The notes under the pieces: generated by a model
Seen by the model: only the letters and a program-made list of their open reading frames with translations
Databases searched by the model: none
Told to the model about the DNA's origin: nothing
Origin: Ctenosaura bakeri
Taxonomy: Eukaryota > Chordata > Lepidosauria > Squamata > Iguanidae
Reading direction: 5' to 3'
DNA length: 64,000 nt
Assembly: GCA_948474755.1 (NCBI GenBank)
Contig: CAOLHI010001654.1
Location: 186,001-250,000 of the forward strand
In this document: piece after piece, positions 1 through 8,660 of the stretch
Position numbering within the stretch: position 1 is the stretch's first letter
How the letters are laid out: each line of letters begins with the position of its first letter
Program-made: the position numbers and the translations under genes

Positions 1-2608
1 TCCTAAATGGGCATTTGTTAAATCCTTATGGATATAACCCAAACTGCAATAATAAGATGCAGATTCCCAAATATTTGTTACTTCAAAATATTTAATTTAT
101 CTTTGGAACACAGCATACAACACTTTAAATGCTTAACAATCAAAGCTTTTTAAGTGTATAATGAGTCTGTAAATCACCAATGATACTTTAAGTTTCTCTG
201 AAATTATAACACAGAGGCCTAAATCGGAAGTAGGAATCACACAGTTCTACAAACATTGGTGGATTTCAGCTCCCACAAGCTCTAACCAGCTTAGCCAACA
301 ATGAGGATGTTGGGAATTTAAGTCCAGCAGCCTCTGGAGGGTCCATGGTTCCCATCCCCAGCCTAGCTATTAGACCAAACTAGAACACACCCACTGAATC
401 AAGGAGATTTACCCGTTTCTTCACCATTCACCAATTAATTCAGTATGTCTTATTCTAACTGGGACTAACCAAAAGTGTTCAGACTATACCAGACACGCAC
501 AACTTGGCAGTAGGTAAGGGCCAAAATTAAATAGGCTAAACTTCTTTGGGCCATCTATAGGTTTTTAGCACCTCACTTTCCAAGTAAAGTTATAATAATA
601 ATATAATAATGTTTTTATTTGCAAAATAAATTCTAGTAATTTATTTTGTAAATAAACCATATTATAAAAAAAGGGAAATTAGGGAGGTTTTTCCTAATGT
701 TTAGGTGGAACTTCTTTTCCTGCAGTTTGAAGCCTCCTCCGTTTCCTAGGGCCTTTCCACACTACACTGTTCTAGTGCTGTTATTCCACTTTCAACAACC
801 TGTGGAATTCTGGGGTTTGTAGTTTCCTGAGGCCAAAGAGCTTTCAGGCTGAGAATTCTAAGTGCCCCTCCCTAAACTGCAAATCCCAGGATTCCATAGG
901 ATGCTGAAAGCAGAATAAGAGCACTGTAACATTACAGGGCAGAAATGGCCACTGTCTTGACCTGTTGTTTGGATGACTGAGATAATGCAGATGTGGCAAG
1001 TTGTGGTTACACAAAACCAGTAAACAGGATTATTGGAAAGACAAGATAGCTATTCCTTAATAAATGTAGCAGCGTCCAATTTGCAAAAGATTTACAAAAG
1101 ACCAAAGGGGAGGGGAACAATTTGGGGTGGCAGGAAAAAAATTATTATTTATGAGGAAAGGGAACAAAATAGATTTGGAGGATAAATAAGGGGAATTCCA
1201 GATAGTAGGGGGGTGGACTTTATGAGGGTGCACACCAGAATAGACCTAAATTGCATTTTAAAATTCAATCTTTAAATGCAATTTAATTTTTTCCAATGCA
1301 ATTTAGAAGGGATGGAAGTGAATGAGGACAATGACCTGCAATAAACTGCTTCCCCCAGGGGGTCCCAGTTCACCGTGTAACAGTCCATGTTGGCTTGCTC
1401 AGGGGGGAGAAGACGAGCTCCTTTCTTGCCCCCTCCAGCCCCAGCTGGACTTCTTTTCCTAGGCACTTCCGCCCTCACCGCCCATCCAAGGGAAATAGGA
1501 GAAGAAGCAACTGCCGCCATCTTGAACAAGGGCACAAGGTAGCATCAACTTGGCTCTGTGCTGCCCCCTGGAGGGAAGGAGGGGAGAACGGCCCAGCTGG
1601 GTTCCTTCAAAATCATCAGCAACTTAATTGCTGCAACCTTTTTCGGCCCTCACGCTCACGAGCGATGTTGGCCGCATAAAATCCTTTGGTGGGCCGCATG
1701 TGGCCCGGACTATAATTATACATATGAAATTATAACCTATACCATGGCTACATGTACAAAAATTCCAATAGTGGATCATTCTTCTACCCTAGAATAGTTC
1801 CAGGGAGAGAAATGAGCGTATTCTGAAAGTATAGCCTGATGACTCCCAGCATAATACTATTTATATAGCACAACAAACTGTTCAAAAGCTATATTCTATT
1901 TGTTGCTTTTAACTGGAGTTTAAACAGAATAAGAAAAGTGTATTGTAACTAGCATGTAACATCCCAAATAATTCTTAGTGTTATCACAGCATAACAAATG
2001 AATTTTTCTGAAGTAGTTACTTTCAGTCACGGGTGCTGCGCATACAGGAGAAAAAGTAGCTCCCATGCACAGATTATAGCACAATTTATAACTGGAAAAA
2101 ATTTAGCCATACAAACTCTGAATGCAGGTTTATGCTTAGGAGTCCCATATTCCTTAACGTAAACCAAGCAAAAGATTACCTGAGACCAGATTCTTATTAA
2201 CATTTCTTTTTTAAAAGTCAATTTAATACAACAAATATGACAATCAAAAGGATATCCCCCTATTTCATGAGAAAAAACCCAGCTACTCAGAATTAGCTCT
2301 TTGATGCAGATGAATTGGTTTTGACATTCTGTACACTACTTTGTTATTATAAGGAAAATCTCTAAATTTCTGCATGCTTTTAAAGATTTCAGCAAGAAGA
2401 CATGATTATATAATCTGTAGAAGGAAACAAGTATGCATTCTGCACGGATACAAACAAACATTTTCTCATACTGTTCTCTGATTACACAAACCACTTTAAA
2501 TTGATTAAAAGCCAGGTAATTTAGAAATGCAGTTAATGGAACCCAGCTAAACAAAATCTTATTTTTACTTAATCCTTTTCGCCCTTTACCCCCTCGCAAC
2601 ATTATTAC
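1..2608 (-). other. CYP39A1: CYP39A1 intron 1 (partial, runs off the left edge)
   Basis: The sequence lies downstream, on the minus strand, of the CYP39A1 exon 1 donor. I found no reading frame resembling exon 2 of the P450 here, so intron 1 extends beyond the window. It contains a MITE at 750-950 and AT-rich simple sequence near 590-670. Around 1380-1700 there is a GC-richer patch ending in a phrase resembling the ends of hAT transposons (about 1675-1710), but no second terminus was found. Otherwise nothing recognised. Confidence 0.7.
750..950. mobile_element. MITE, GGCC-TTTCC/GGAAATGGCC family, copy 1
   Basis: The element starts with GGCCTTTCCACAC and ends with AGAAATGGCC. Its two halves are imperfect inverted repeats around a centre reading 'ctccctaaactgcaaatccc'. 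Similar copies occur at 4410-4552, 5952-6153, 7865-8026 and 50366-50466. It has no coding capacity. This copy is diverged and no clear target duplication is seen. The superfamily is unassigned. Confidence 0.75.
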
Positions 2609-2788
2609 CTTGAGTCTGGCTTGCTCTATAAACTTCAGGGGTGCTCTCCCAAACTGTAAGGCAGCTCCGAACCAAGGGATCCAGCCAGAGATACACGGTG
2701 GTTCAGGGCAGCTTTTGGACTGAGACAAAACCAACCTAAGAACAACCCCTATGACTATTGTTAGTAGGACAAAAACAACAACGTCCAT
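2609..2788 (-). CDS. CYP39A1: CYP39A1 coding exon 1 (24-hydroxycholesterol 7-alpha-hydroxylase, N-terminus)
   Basis: CYP39A1 is an ER-bound cytochrome P450 that 7-alpha-hydroxylates 24-hydroxycholesterol in bile-acid synthesis. The exon encodes 60 residues starting at the ATG read from 2788. A hydrophobic anchor (residues about 2-20, MDVVVFVLLTIVIG) is followed by a Pro-rich hinge and a PPCISGWIPWFGAALQFG motif that closely matches the human N-terminus (PPCIKGWIPWIG). The exon ends in phase 0 at the donor GTAATA (2608-2603), after the residues ARLK, where the human exon also ends by my recollection. The open frame continues upstream of the ATG to 3019, but that part is not conserved and is probably 5'UTR. 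The remaining exons, including the heme-binding Cys region, lie outside the window. Transcription diverges from TDRD6. Confidence 0.9.
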
Positions 2789-4409
2789 CTTTTTTTCTTT
2801 TTGCCCTTTTACACCAGCTGCTTTTCTAACACTGACTGCCACCGAAAGGTAAAAGACTGAGCAGTGTAAGCTTGGGACAATACAAAAAGGCTTCTGTTCA
2901 TAATGCTGCCTTCTTGTGGCAGCTATAACAAAACGCAGTAAAATCTCATAGTTGCATCTGTCTTTGGGAGGAGCTGGAAGAAGCACTATCGTTCTCCGGA
3001 AATAGCTCCTTAAAGCCATATTTTATTTTATTTTATTTTATTTTTATCTCTGCTGAAAAATAGCTATTGTACAAGTCAAACAATAGTCATTTATCAAAAA
3101 CTGAAAGGTTTCCTTTTGAAAATAATGTAAACAGAACTTTTACAGTTTTTCTGTGTATAAATGGCAGAATCCAATAGATTCACCACCTACATTTGCTTTA
3201 TGTCTTGTCCGCAAACATTGGAGAGCTTGCTTTCCTTGGCAGATCTGATAGCACAATAACACATTCTGTTAATGAAACTTTTGGAATTACAAATATTTAG
3301 GAATATGTCAAAGATCTTTCTTCACCTGTTTTTTAAAAGAACAGAAAAGAAGGTTTAATTAGCAAAGCCATGCTTTTTATAGTTTTAAAAGATCAGGAAG
3401 GTTACATGCTCTCTTTATGGTACAACGAAGTAATTCCCTTTGCATTCAGTAGGGACAACTATCAAATAATTACCTATAAGGCTGTAGTTTTTATAATAGA
3501 AGCAGTTTACCTTGTTACAATCTGATTCAACATGCAAACTGAACACAGTGCTGAGAAAACTAAAAATACTCCTTTCAGACCTGAGTTGATTTCATCACTG
3601 AAGTTCCACAGTACTGCTATAAATCAGAGCAGGTTTTTTCCCATCTTGTGGCTGAAACAAATCAGAGAAGATGTAGACAGCCATTCTTAAATATCTGAAA
3701 GGCTGTCAGAAAAAAAATGGAGTGAGGCTGTTTTTTGCCGCTCCAGAAATCTGAACTTGAACCTATGGATGACGACAACGACGACGACAACAACAACCAT
3801 TATTATTAATTTATATCCCTTCCTTCCAGTAATGAGATTCAGAATGGCTTACAAATCATTAAAAACCAGTACAGATTAAAAACCATACAAAACATCACTA
3901 CATGTGTGTGTGAATGTTATTTAAAAAAAGAAGAAAAAATGGAAGAATCTGTAGAGTTAAAACCATTTAAAATTCATTAAAAGATAGTATTTTTTAAAAA
4001 AAATCAATGAAACTACCCATCTTTACAAATCTCTGTAGCTTGGCAGAATAAGAATATTTTTATTTGATGGCAGACAGAGAGTAAGTGGGAAGCCATCCTA
4101 GCCTTCCTGGGAAGGGAGTTGCAAATTCTGGGAGCAGTCACCTGTGAAGTCCTTGTCTCTTATTAACATCTAACAAGCCTGAAAAAGAGCGGAACAGAGA
4201 GAAGGGCCTCTCCCAAAAATCTTAAGAGCTCAGGCCCTCCACCCATCTCACCTACTGCTACTACAGCAACCGCTACGGGTCTTGGAGAAAAAGAGAAAAG
4301 CAGCCAACAGCTGCCATCCCCTTTACTGTAAGCCTGCTAGGAGAGAGCTATTGAATTAACAACCTCTAACCACTCGTGAAAAGCACCATGTACTCTGATG
4401 GTTCTGTAT
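2789..4409. other. CYP39A1 upstream region and intergenic sequence
   Basis: This stretch holds the presumed CYP39A1 5'UTR and promoter (about 2789-3030), a (TTTTA)n tract near 3020-3045, a GAC/AAC-rich simple repeat near 3770-3805 and a short LINE-tail-like segment at about 3810-3900. I see no exons. In particular, nothing resembles the mitochondrial carrier SLC25A27, which lies head-to-head with CYP39A1 in human. Confidence 0.6.
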
Positions 4410-4552
4410 AGAGAAATGACGACTACAGAACACACAGGCCAGTCCTGGGGTTTGCAGTTTAGGGAGGAGCATTTGGAATTCTCAGTAACCTACAAACCCC
4501 AGAATTCCACAGGGCGTTGAAAGTGGAACAACAATGTAGGGCGGAAATGGTC
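4410..4552. mobile_element. MITE, GGCC-TTTCC family, degraded copy
   Basis: The right half is clear: 'caaaccccagaattccacagg', then 'gttgaaagtggaa', then a terminal GGAAATGGTC. The left terminus has decayed. Same family as the copies at 750-950 and 7865-8026. The left edge is approximate. Confidence 0.55.
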
Positions 4553-4604
4553 ACAATCACACAGAAAGGTAAGGCCCTTCAGATGCCCTGAAACCAAGTC
4601 ATAT

Positions 4605-4780
4605 AGATTCAAATTGTAAGAAAGGAAATTCCAACTAAACATTAGGAAGCAAAGGCTGTTCTACAGTAGACTAGGCTCCCTCAGAAAGTGTTGGACTCTC
4701 CTTCATTGAAGGCTTTTAAACAGAGCCTGGACCTCTGAGGAGTAATCTAGGAAGGGACCTCTTCACTGATAGGTGGCTGA
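4605..4780 (+). mobile_element. CR1 LINE 3' fragment
   Basis: The text resembles the CR1 ORF2 C-terminal coding end: 'ggaaattccaactaaacatt', 'gttggactctccttc' and 'ttgaaggcttttaaacagag', matching the intact CR1 near 33825-33945. It is 5'-truncated. It ends where the foldback MITE begins at 4781; no further CR1 sequence was recognised beyond that MITE. Confidence 0.75.
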
Positions 4781-5237
4781 GGCCCTTTCCACACGGGGTT
4801 AAAAAAACCGTGTAGAGCGACCTCTGACGGAGGTCATCTACACCGTAACGTGGATTGGGGTGGACTACTTTTGTGTAGTTCCACACCCCAATCCACGCAG
4901 GGGCGACCGGAAGTGGCGGCACCACGTGCTTTTTGAAAACCACTTGTCTTGTGGTTTTTAAAAAGCACGGGCGTGCAGCCCCGTCGCAGCGCCCGGTGTG
5001 GATTTGCAGGCGCACGCAAGTGCGTGCCTGCAAACTGGCCGGGGGGTGGGCTTCTGGCTGGCGAGCTTCTCTGGTTGGCGGAGAGCCTTCGCCAGCCAGA
5101 AGTCACCATTTTGGACGCCGCAGGACACCGCCACATGGGGAGCAGCGAACTCGCGCTGCTCCACATTGCGACAGCTCCAGGTAAGCTCCGTTTTGGCGTG
5201 TTTTCAGGCGTGGCTTCCTCCGTGTGTGGAAAGGGCC
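4781..5237. mobile_element. GC-rich foldback MITE with several consecutive internal hairpins
   Basis: The termini are GGCCCTTTCCACACGG on the left and CCGTGTGTGGAAAGGGCC on the right, a near-perfect inverted repeat. Inside are at least five further inverted repeats: 4850-4867/4878-4896, 4925-4943/4951-4969 (19-bp stem, one mismatch), about 5005-5015/5021-5031, 5051-5064/5089-5102 (14 bp, perfect) and 5139-5147/5154-5162. Open frames across it on both strands reflect low stop density in GC-rich DNA and are not genes. The terminal sequence resembles that of the shorter GGCC-TTTCC MITEs here, so the two may share a transposase source. No target duplication was identified. Confidence 0.8.
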
Positions 5238-5419
5238 TTTGTTAAATGGCAATTTGAGTCTTTACAATTCTGGAATTACTGGGCAAAAATTGAGGGTGGG
5301 GGCGGGACTGACTGCTGTATCCACTGCAGTTAACCATTCTTGCATTAGTGGAGTCTACTAAGCTCTCATTAAATCACGCAAGACTGAGATTTTTTGTAAC
5401 AATACATTTAGCATTATTG

Positions 5420-5845
5420 TTTATGTTAACAGCTGTCCAGTTGACATCAACTTATGGCAATCCTTTGAAAAAGAGACATCCAGGTCACCCTGGCACCCAC
5501 AGCCCTGCTCAGGCCTTGCAGACTCAGGGTTCCTTGAGTCTATCCATCTGTAATGCAGTCTTTTACCTTGCCAAGGCATTAATGTCTTTCCTAGTCAGTC
5601 ATCGTCTCAGCTTCGCCAACTTGGCTTCTAGAAAGAGTCCAAGCTCGACTAGCTCTTGGACCCATTTATTAGTCTTTTTGGCAACCCAGGGTATTCATGT
5701 AACTCTCCTCCAGCACCACATTTCAAATGAGTTGATTCTCTTCCTATCAGCTTTCCTCACAGTCCAGCTTTCACAACCATGTATAGAAAACAGAAGAACA
5801 AGGGCATGGACAATCGGTCTTTGATATTCAATGATATATGAATGA
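5420..5845 (-). mobile_element. Bov-B/RTE LINE fragment (3' part of ORF2)
   Basis: Read on the minus strand, this encodes the RTE-typical string HGCESWTVRKADRKRINSFE followed by MWCWRRV. This region lies C-terminal of the reverse transcriptase in Bov-B elements. A second minus-strand Bov-B piece carrying the RT core lies at 6785-7660. The two may be one element interrupted by the MITE at 5952 and the CR1 at 6168. Confidence 0.8.
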
Positions 5846-5951
5846 GAATGAGAAGTGTTACTGCACCTGGGCAGAAAAAAGGAAATGCAGATGTAGGATG
5901 GGAGACACCTGGCTTGACCACAGTACATGTGACAAGGATCTAGGAGTCTTA

Positions 5952-6153
5952 GGTCATTTCTGCACCACACTCTTATAGTGCTATCATTCTCCTTGCAACA
6001 TCCAGTGGAATTCTGGGGTTTATAGTTTGCTGAGGCCCAAGAGCTCTCTGGCTGAGAGTTCTAAATCCTTCTCCCTAAATTGCAAACCCCAGGATTCTAT
6101 AGGAAGTTGAAAGCGAAATAATAGCACTATAACAGTGCATTACGGAAATGGCC
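5952..6153. mobile_element. MITE, GGCC-TTTCC family, with possible TTA target duplication
   Basis: It begins GGTCATTTCTGCAC and ends GGAAATGGCC, with inverted halves matching the other family members. It is flanked by TTA on both sides (5949-5951 and 6154-6156). A 3-bp TWA duplication is typical of PIF/Harbinger elements. Other copies in the window do not show it, so the superfamily call is tentative. Confidence 0.7.
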
Positions 6154-6167
6154 TTAGCACCCCACAA

Positions 6168-6775
6168 ACTGAGCATGAGTCAGCAGTGTGGAGCAGCAGC
6201 TAAAAAAAACCAATGCAATTCTGGGCTGCATCAATAGGAGTGTAGTGTCTAGATCAAGATAAGTGATAGAAAAGGTACTACTCTATTCTGCTTTGGTCAG
6301 ACCCCGCATGGAATACTGTGTCCAGTTCTGGGCACCGCAGATCAGGAAGGACATTGACAAGCTGGAAGGTGTCCAGAGGGCCACCAAAATGGTAGAAGGC
6401 CTAGAAACCATGCCCCATGAGGAGTGGCTTAGGGGGCTGGGTACATTTAGCCTGGAGAAGATACAGTTAAGGGGCGCCATGATACCTGTGTTTAAATATT
6501 TGATGTCATATGGAGGATGGAGCGAGCTTGTTTTCTGCTGCACCAGAGACTAGGACACAGAGCAAAGGCTTCAAACTTCAGGAAAAGAGATTCCATCTAA
6601 ACATTAGGAAGAAAATTCCTGATGGTAAGGCCAGCTGCCTTGGAGTGGGGTGGCGTCTCCTTCTTCGGAGGTTTTTAAACAGAGGCTGGATGGCCATCTG
6701 TTGGAAGTGCTCTGATGGTGTACTCATCAGACTGGACGGCCCTTGTGGTCTCTTTCAACTCTTTGATTCTATATA
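6168..6775 (+). mobile_element. CR1 LINE fragment, 5'-truncated
   Basis: Translation gives the CR1 ORF2 C-terminal motifs [33 protein letters not shown], and later a [15 protein letters not shown] stretch broken by frameshifts. It closely parallels the intact copy at 33400-33965. It ends near 'gattctatatacc', a degenerate form of the CR1 terminal octamer repeat. Confidence 0.85.
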
Positions 6776-6784
6776 CCTTTACAC

Positions 6785-7660
6785 TTCAGGATCTTGTCTC
6801 ACTGTTTCATTGCTGCCCTTCCAGGTCTTCTAAGTTCTTGACTGTAGTCTCCATTTTGATTAATGACTCAGCCAAGGTATAAGAAATCCTTCACTATCTC
6901 AGTGTATTCATTGTCAGCTTTCATGTTACACAAAGCATCTGTTTTTAATGTTCAAATGTAAGCCTGCCTTTGCATTTTATTTCCCTGATTTCCTTCATTA
7001 GTTGCTCTGAGTCTTTGCCATTTTCTGACAGTAGTAAGGCATCATCTGCATATCTTAAATTGTTGATTCCTCCAATATTCATCCTTCCTTCCTGTGAGTC
7101 TAATCCAGGTTTACTTATGATAAATTCAAAATACAGGTTAAACAGATAGTGTGACAACAGGCATCCTTACCTGATCGCTCCCCCCAAAATTGGAAACCAT
7201 TCTTTTCCCCCATATTCTGTGCTGACCGTGGTCTCTTGCCCTGAATATAGATTATGACATCAGGAGGATCAAATGTTGTGGCACATCCATTTCTTTAAAA
7301 GTGAGCCATATTTTTTTTTCATGATCTACATAATCAAAGGTTTTGCTATCATTTATAAACAAGCTGATTTTCTTCTGAAATCCTTTGCTGTGCTCTATTA
7401 TGCAATGTATATATGAATATATATAAAACATCACCTCTTCCTTTTCTGAATCCAGCTTGGACTTCTGACATTTGTAGCTCCAGAAGTCTCTGTTGCTTCT
7501 GGAGCATAAGTCTTTGTTGCAATGCTTTGCTTGCATGGGAGATTTCCTCCACCCGACTTGCTTGCATAGCCTGGTGGAGGATCTTTACCACATAGGTTGA
7601 ACTGTGAAACAAATTGTTGAAACTGAAAGAAAGCCAAATTACTCAAACTGTTAATCCTGG
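6785..7660 (-). mobile_element. Bov-B/RTE LINE fragment carrying the reverse-transcriptase core
   Basis: Minus-strand frames carry, in LINE order, QAGFRKGRG (about 7435), FINDSKTFDYVDHEKK (about 7330) and the RT catalytic block NNLRYADDALLLSENG (about 7030). These are standard RTE/Bov-B RT motifs. Frames are broken by indels, so the copy is dead. Confidence 0.85.
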
Positions 7661-7864
7661 GGGGGGACTTGTACAAAACCAAGGTATTGTAGATCTGTCA
7701 TCAAGCTTAATCAAGTGGTAAAGACTGATAGATAAAACGCTACTGCCCCTACTGGTGTCCACAAAACAGATGAGAGACTTCACTGTGATGGCATACAGCT
7801 TTCAACTTCCTCTGTACAGCAGCATGGAGAAATGGTGCTAAACCGTGTTAAAAAGGCAACCGAG

Positions 7865-8026
7865 GGCCATTTCCGTACGAGAGTGTGATAGCGCGATGAT
7901 CCCGCTTTCAACATCCAATGGAATCCTGGGGCCTTTCAGGCCCCTCCCTAAACTGCAAACCCCAGGAGTCCATGGGATGTTGAAAGCGGAATCATCGCGC
8001 TATCGCGCTCTCGTACGGAAATGGCC
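7865..8026. mobile_element. Young, near-palindromic MITE in the TDRD6 upstream region
   Basis: Both ends read GGCCATTTCCGTACGAGAG, and the terminal inverted repeats extend about 50 bp with only a few mismatches. The core reads 'ctccctaaactgcaaacccc'. This is the best-preserved copy of the family in the window. It lies about 635 bp upstream of the TDRD6 start codon, just outside the CpG-rich promoter. No coding capacity. Confidence 0.85.
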
Positions 8027-8269
8027 TGAACTGCAGTAAGTGACCTTGTTTATGTTTATGGGGCTCCATTTCCCTACATTTCTGGCGGCCGCGTGGAATC
8101 CGCCTGGCAAAGCTTTGATAGAAAACGCAGCCTGTTTCCTACGTGTGATTTGCTTCATCTGTTGAACTTCAGCCTGTCAGAGGTTTCTCAGAAACAACCC
8201 TCGGCAGCGCGCTCCAATCCTCCAAAAAGAATAAAAAATACAAAACCCAGCCAACCGCATGGGATAACC

Positions 8270-8660
8270 GGCGCGGCGCCCCCCACAAACCAGGACGAGC
8301 GGGGAGGCTCGCGCTCTACTGGCGAAACGGCCGCGAGAGGAGGGCGGGGCCTTGGGGAGCGCGCGCTCCTGAGGGTGCCGCGTGCTGCTCGGAACGGTCG
8401 CAGCCTTTCCCTTCTCGCCTTCCTTCTGGCCACGTGGGCTCACACTCTCGGTTTAAACTTTGATCGTTGCCGGACGACTCTCCCCCGGCCGCCACCACTC
8501 CAAGGAAGCGGTAATGGTCCCCCGACGGCCCCGCCCACTCCCCGGGCCGACCTGAGGAGGAGGAGGAGGAGGAGGAGGGGGGCGGGGTCACGTGTCCCTA
8601 TGTAAGGCGTCTCGAGGCATTGGCGCCGTTGGCGTTCCTTCGAGGCGGCGGGCGGGCGCC
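8270..8660 (+). promoter_or_regulatory. TDRD6: CpG-rich promoter and 5'UTR of TDRD6
   Basis: Base composition changes sharply from AT-rich to CpG-rich at about 8260 and stays so into the coding region (to about 9300). There are two CACGTG E-box cores (near 8431 and 8590) and AACGG strings (near 8395) that fit the core of A-MYB sites; A-MYB is known to drive piRNA-pathway genes in spermatocytes. No TATA box is obvious. A GAG/GGA simple repeat lies near 8555-8580. The transcription start cannot be fixed by eye. Confidence 0.6.
8600..8605 (+). promoter_or_regulatory. TDRD6: Minimal start-stop uORF (ATGTAA)
   Basis: ATG is directly followed by TAA, 55 bases before the TDRD6 ATG. Start-stop elements stall initiating ribosomes in some transcripts. 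Whether this one is transcribed depends on the unmapped transcription start. Confidence 0.35.

Noticed and set aside
4716..5333. Cluster of overlapping ORFs on both strands
   Set aside because: They fall inside the GC-rich foldback MITE; hairpin symmetry produces mirrored frames and no protein family is recognisable.
8592..8660. Upstream in-frame extension of the TDRD6 N-terminus
   Set aside because: No ATG exists in that frame before 8661; similarity to the human protein begins exactly at the ATG at 8661.
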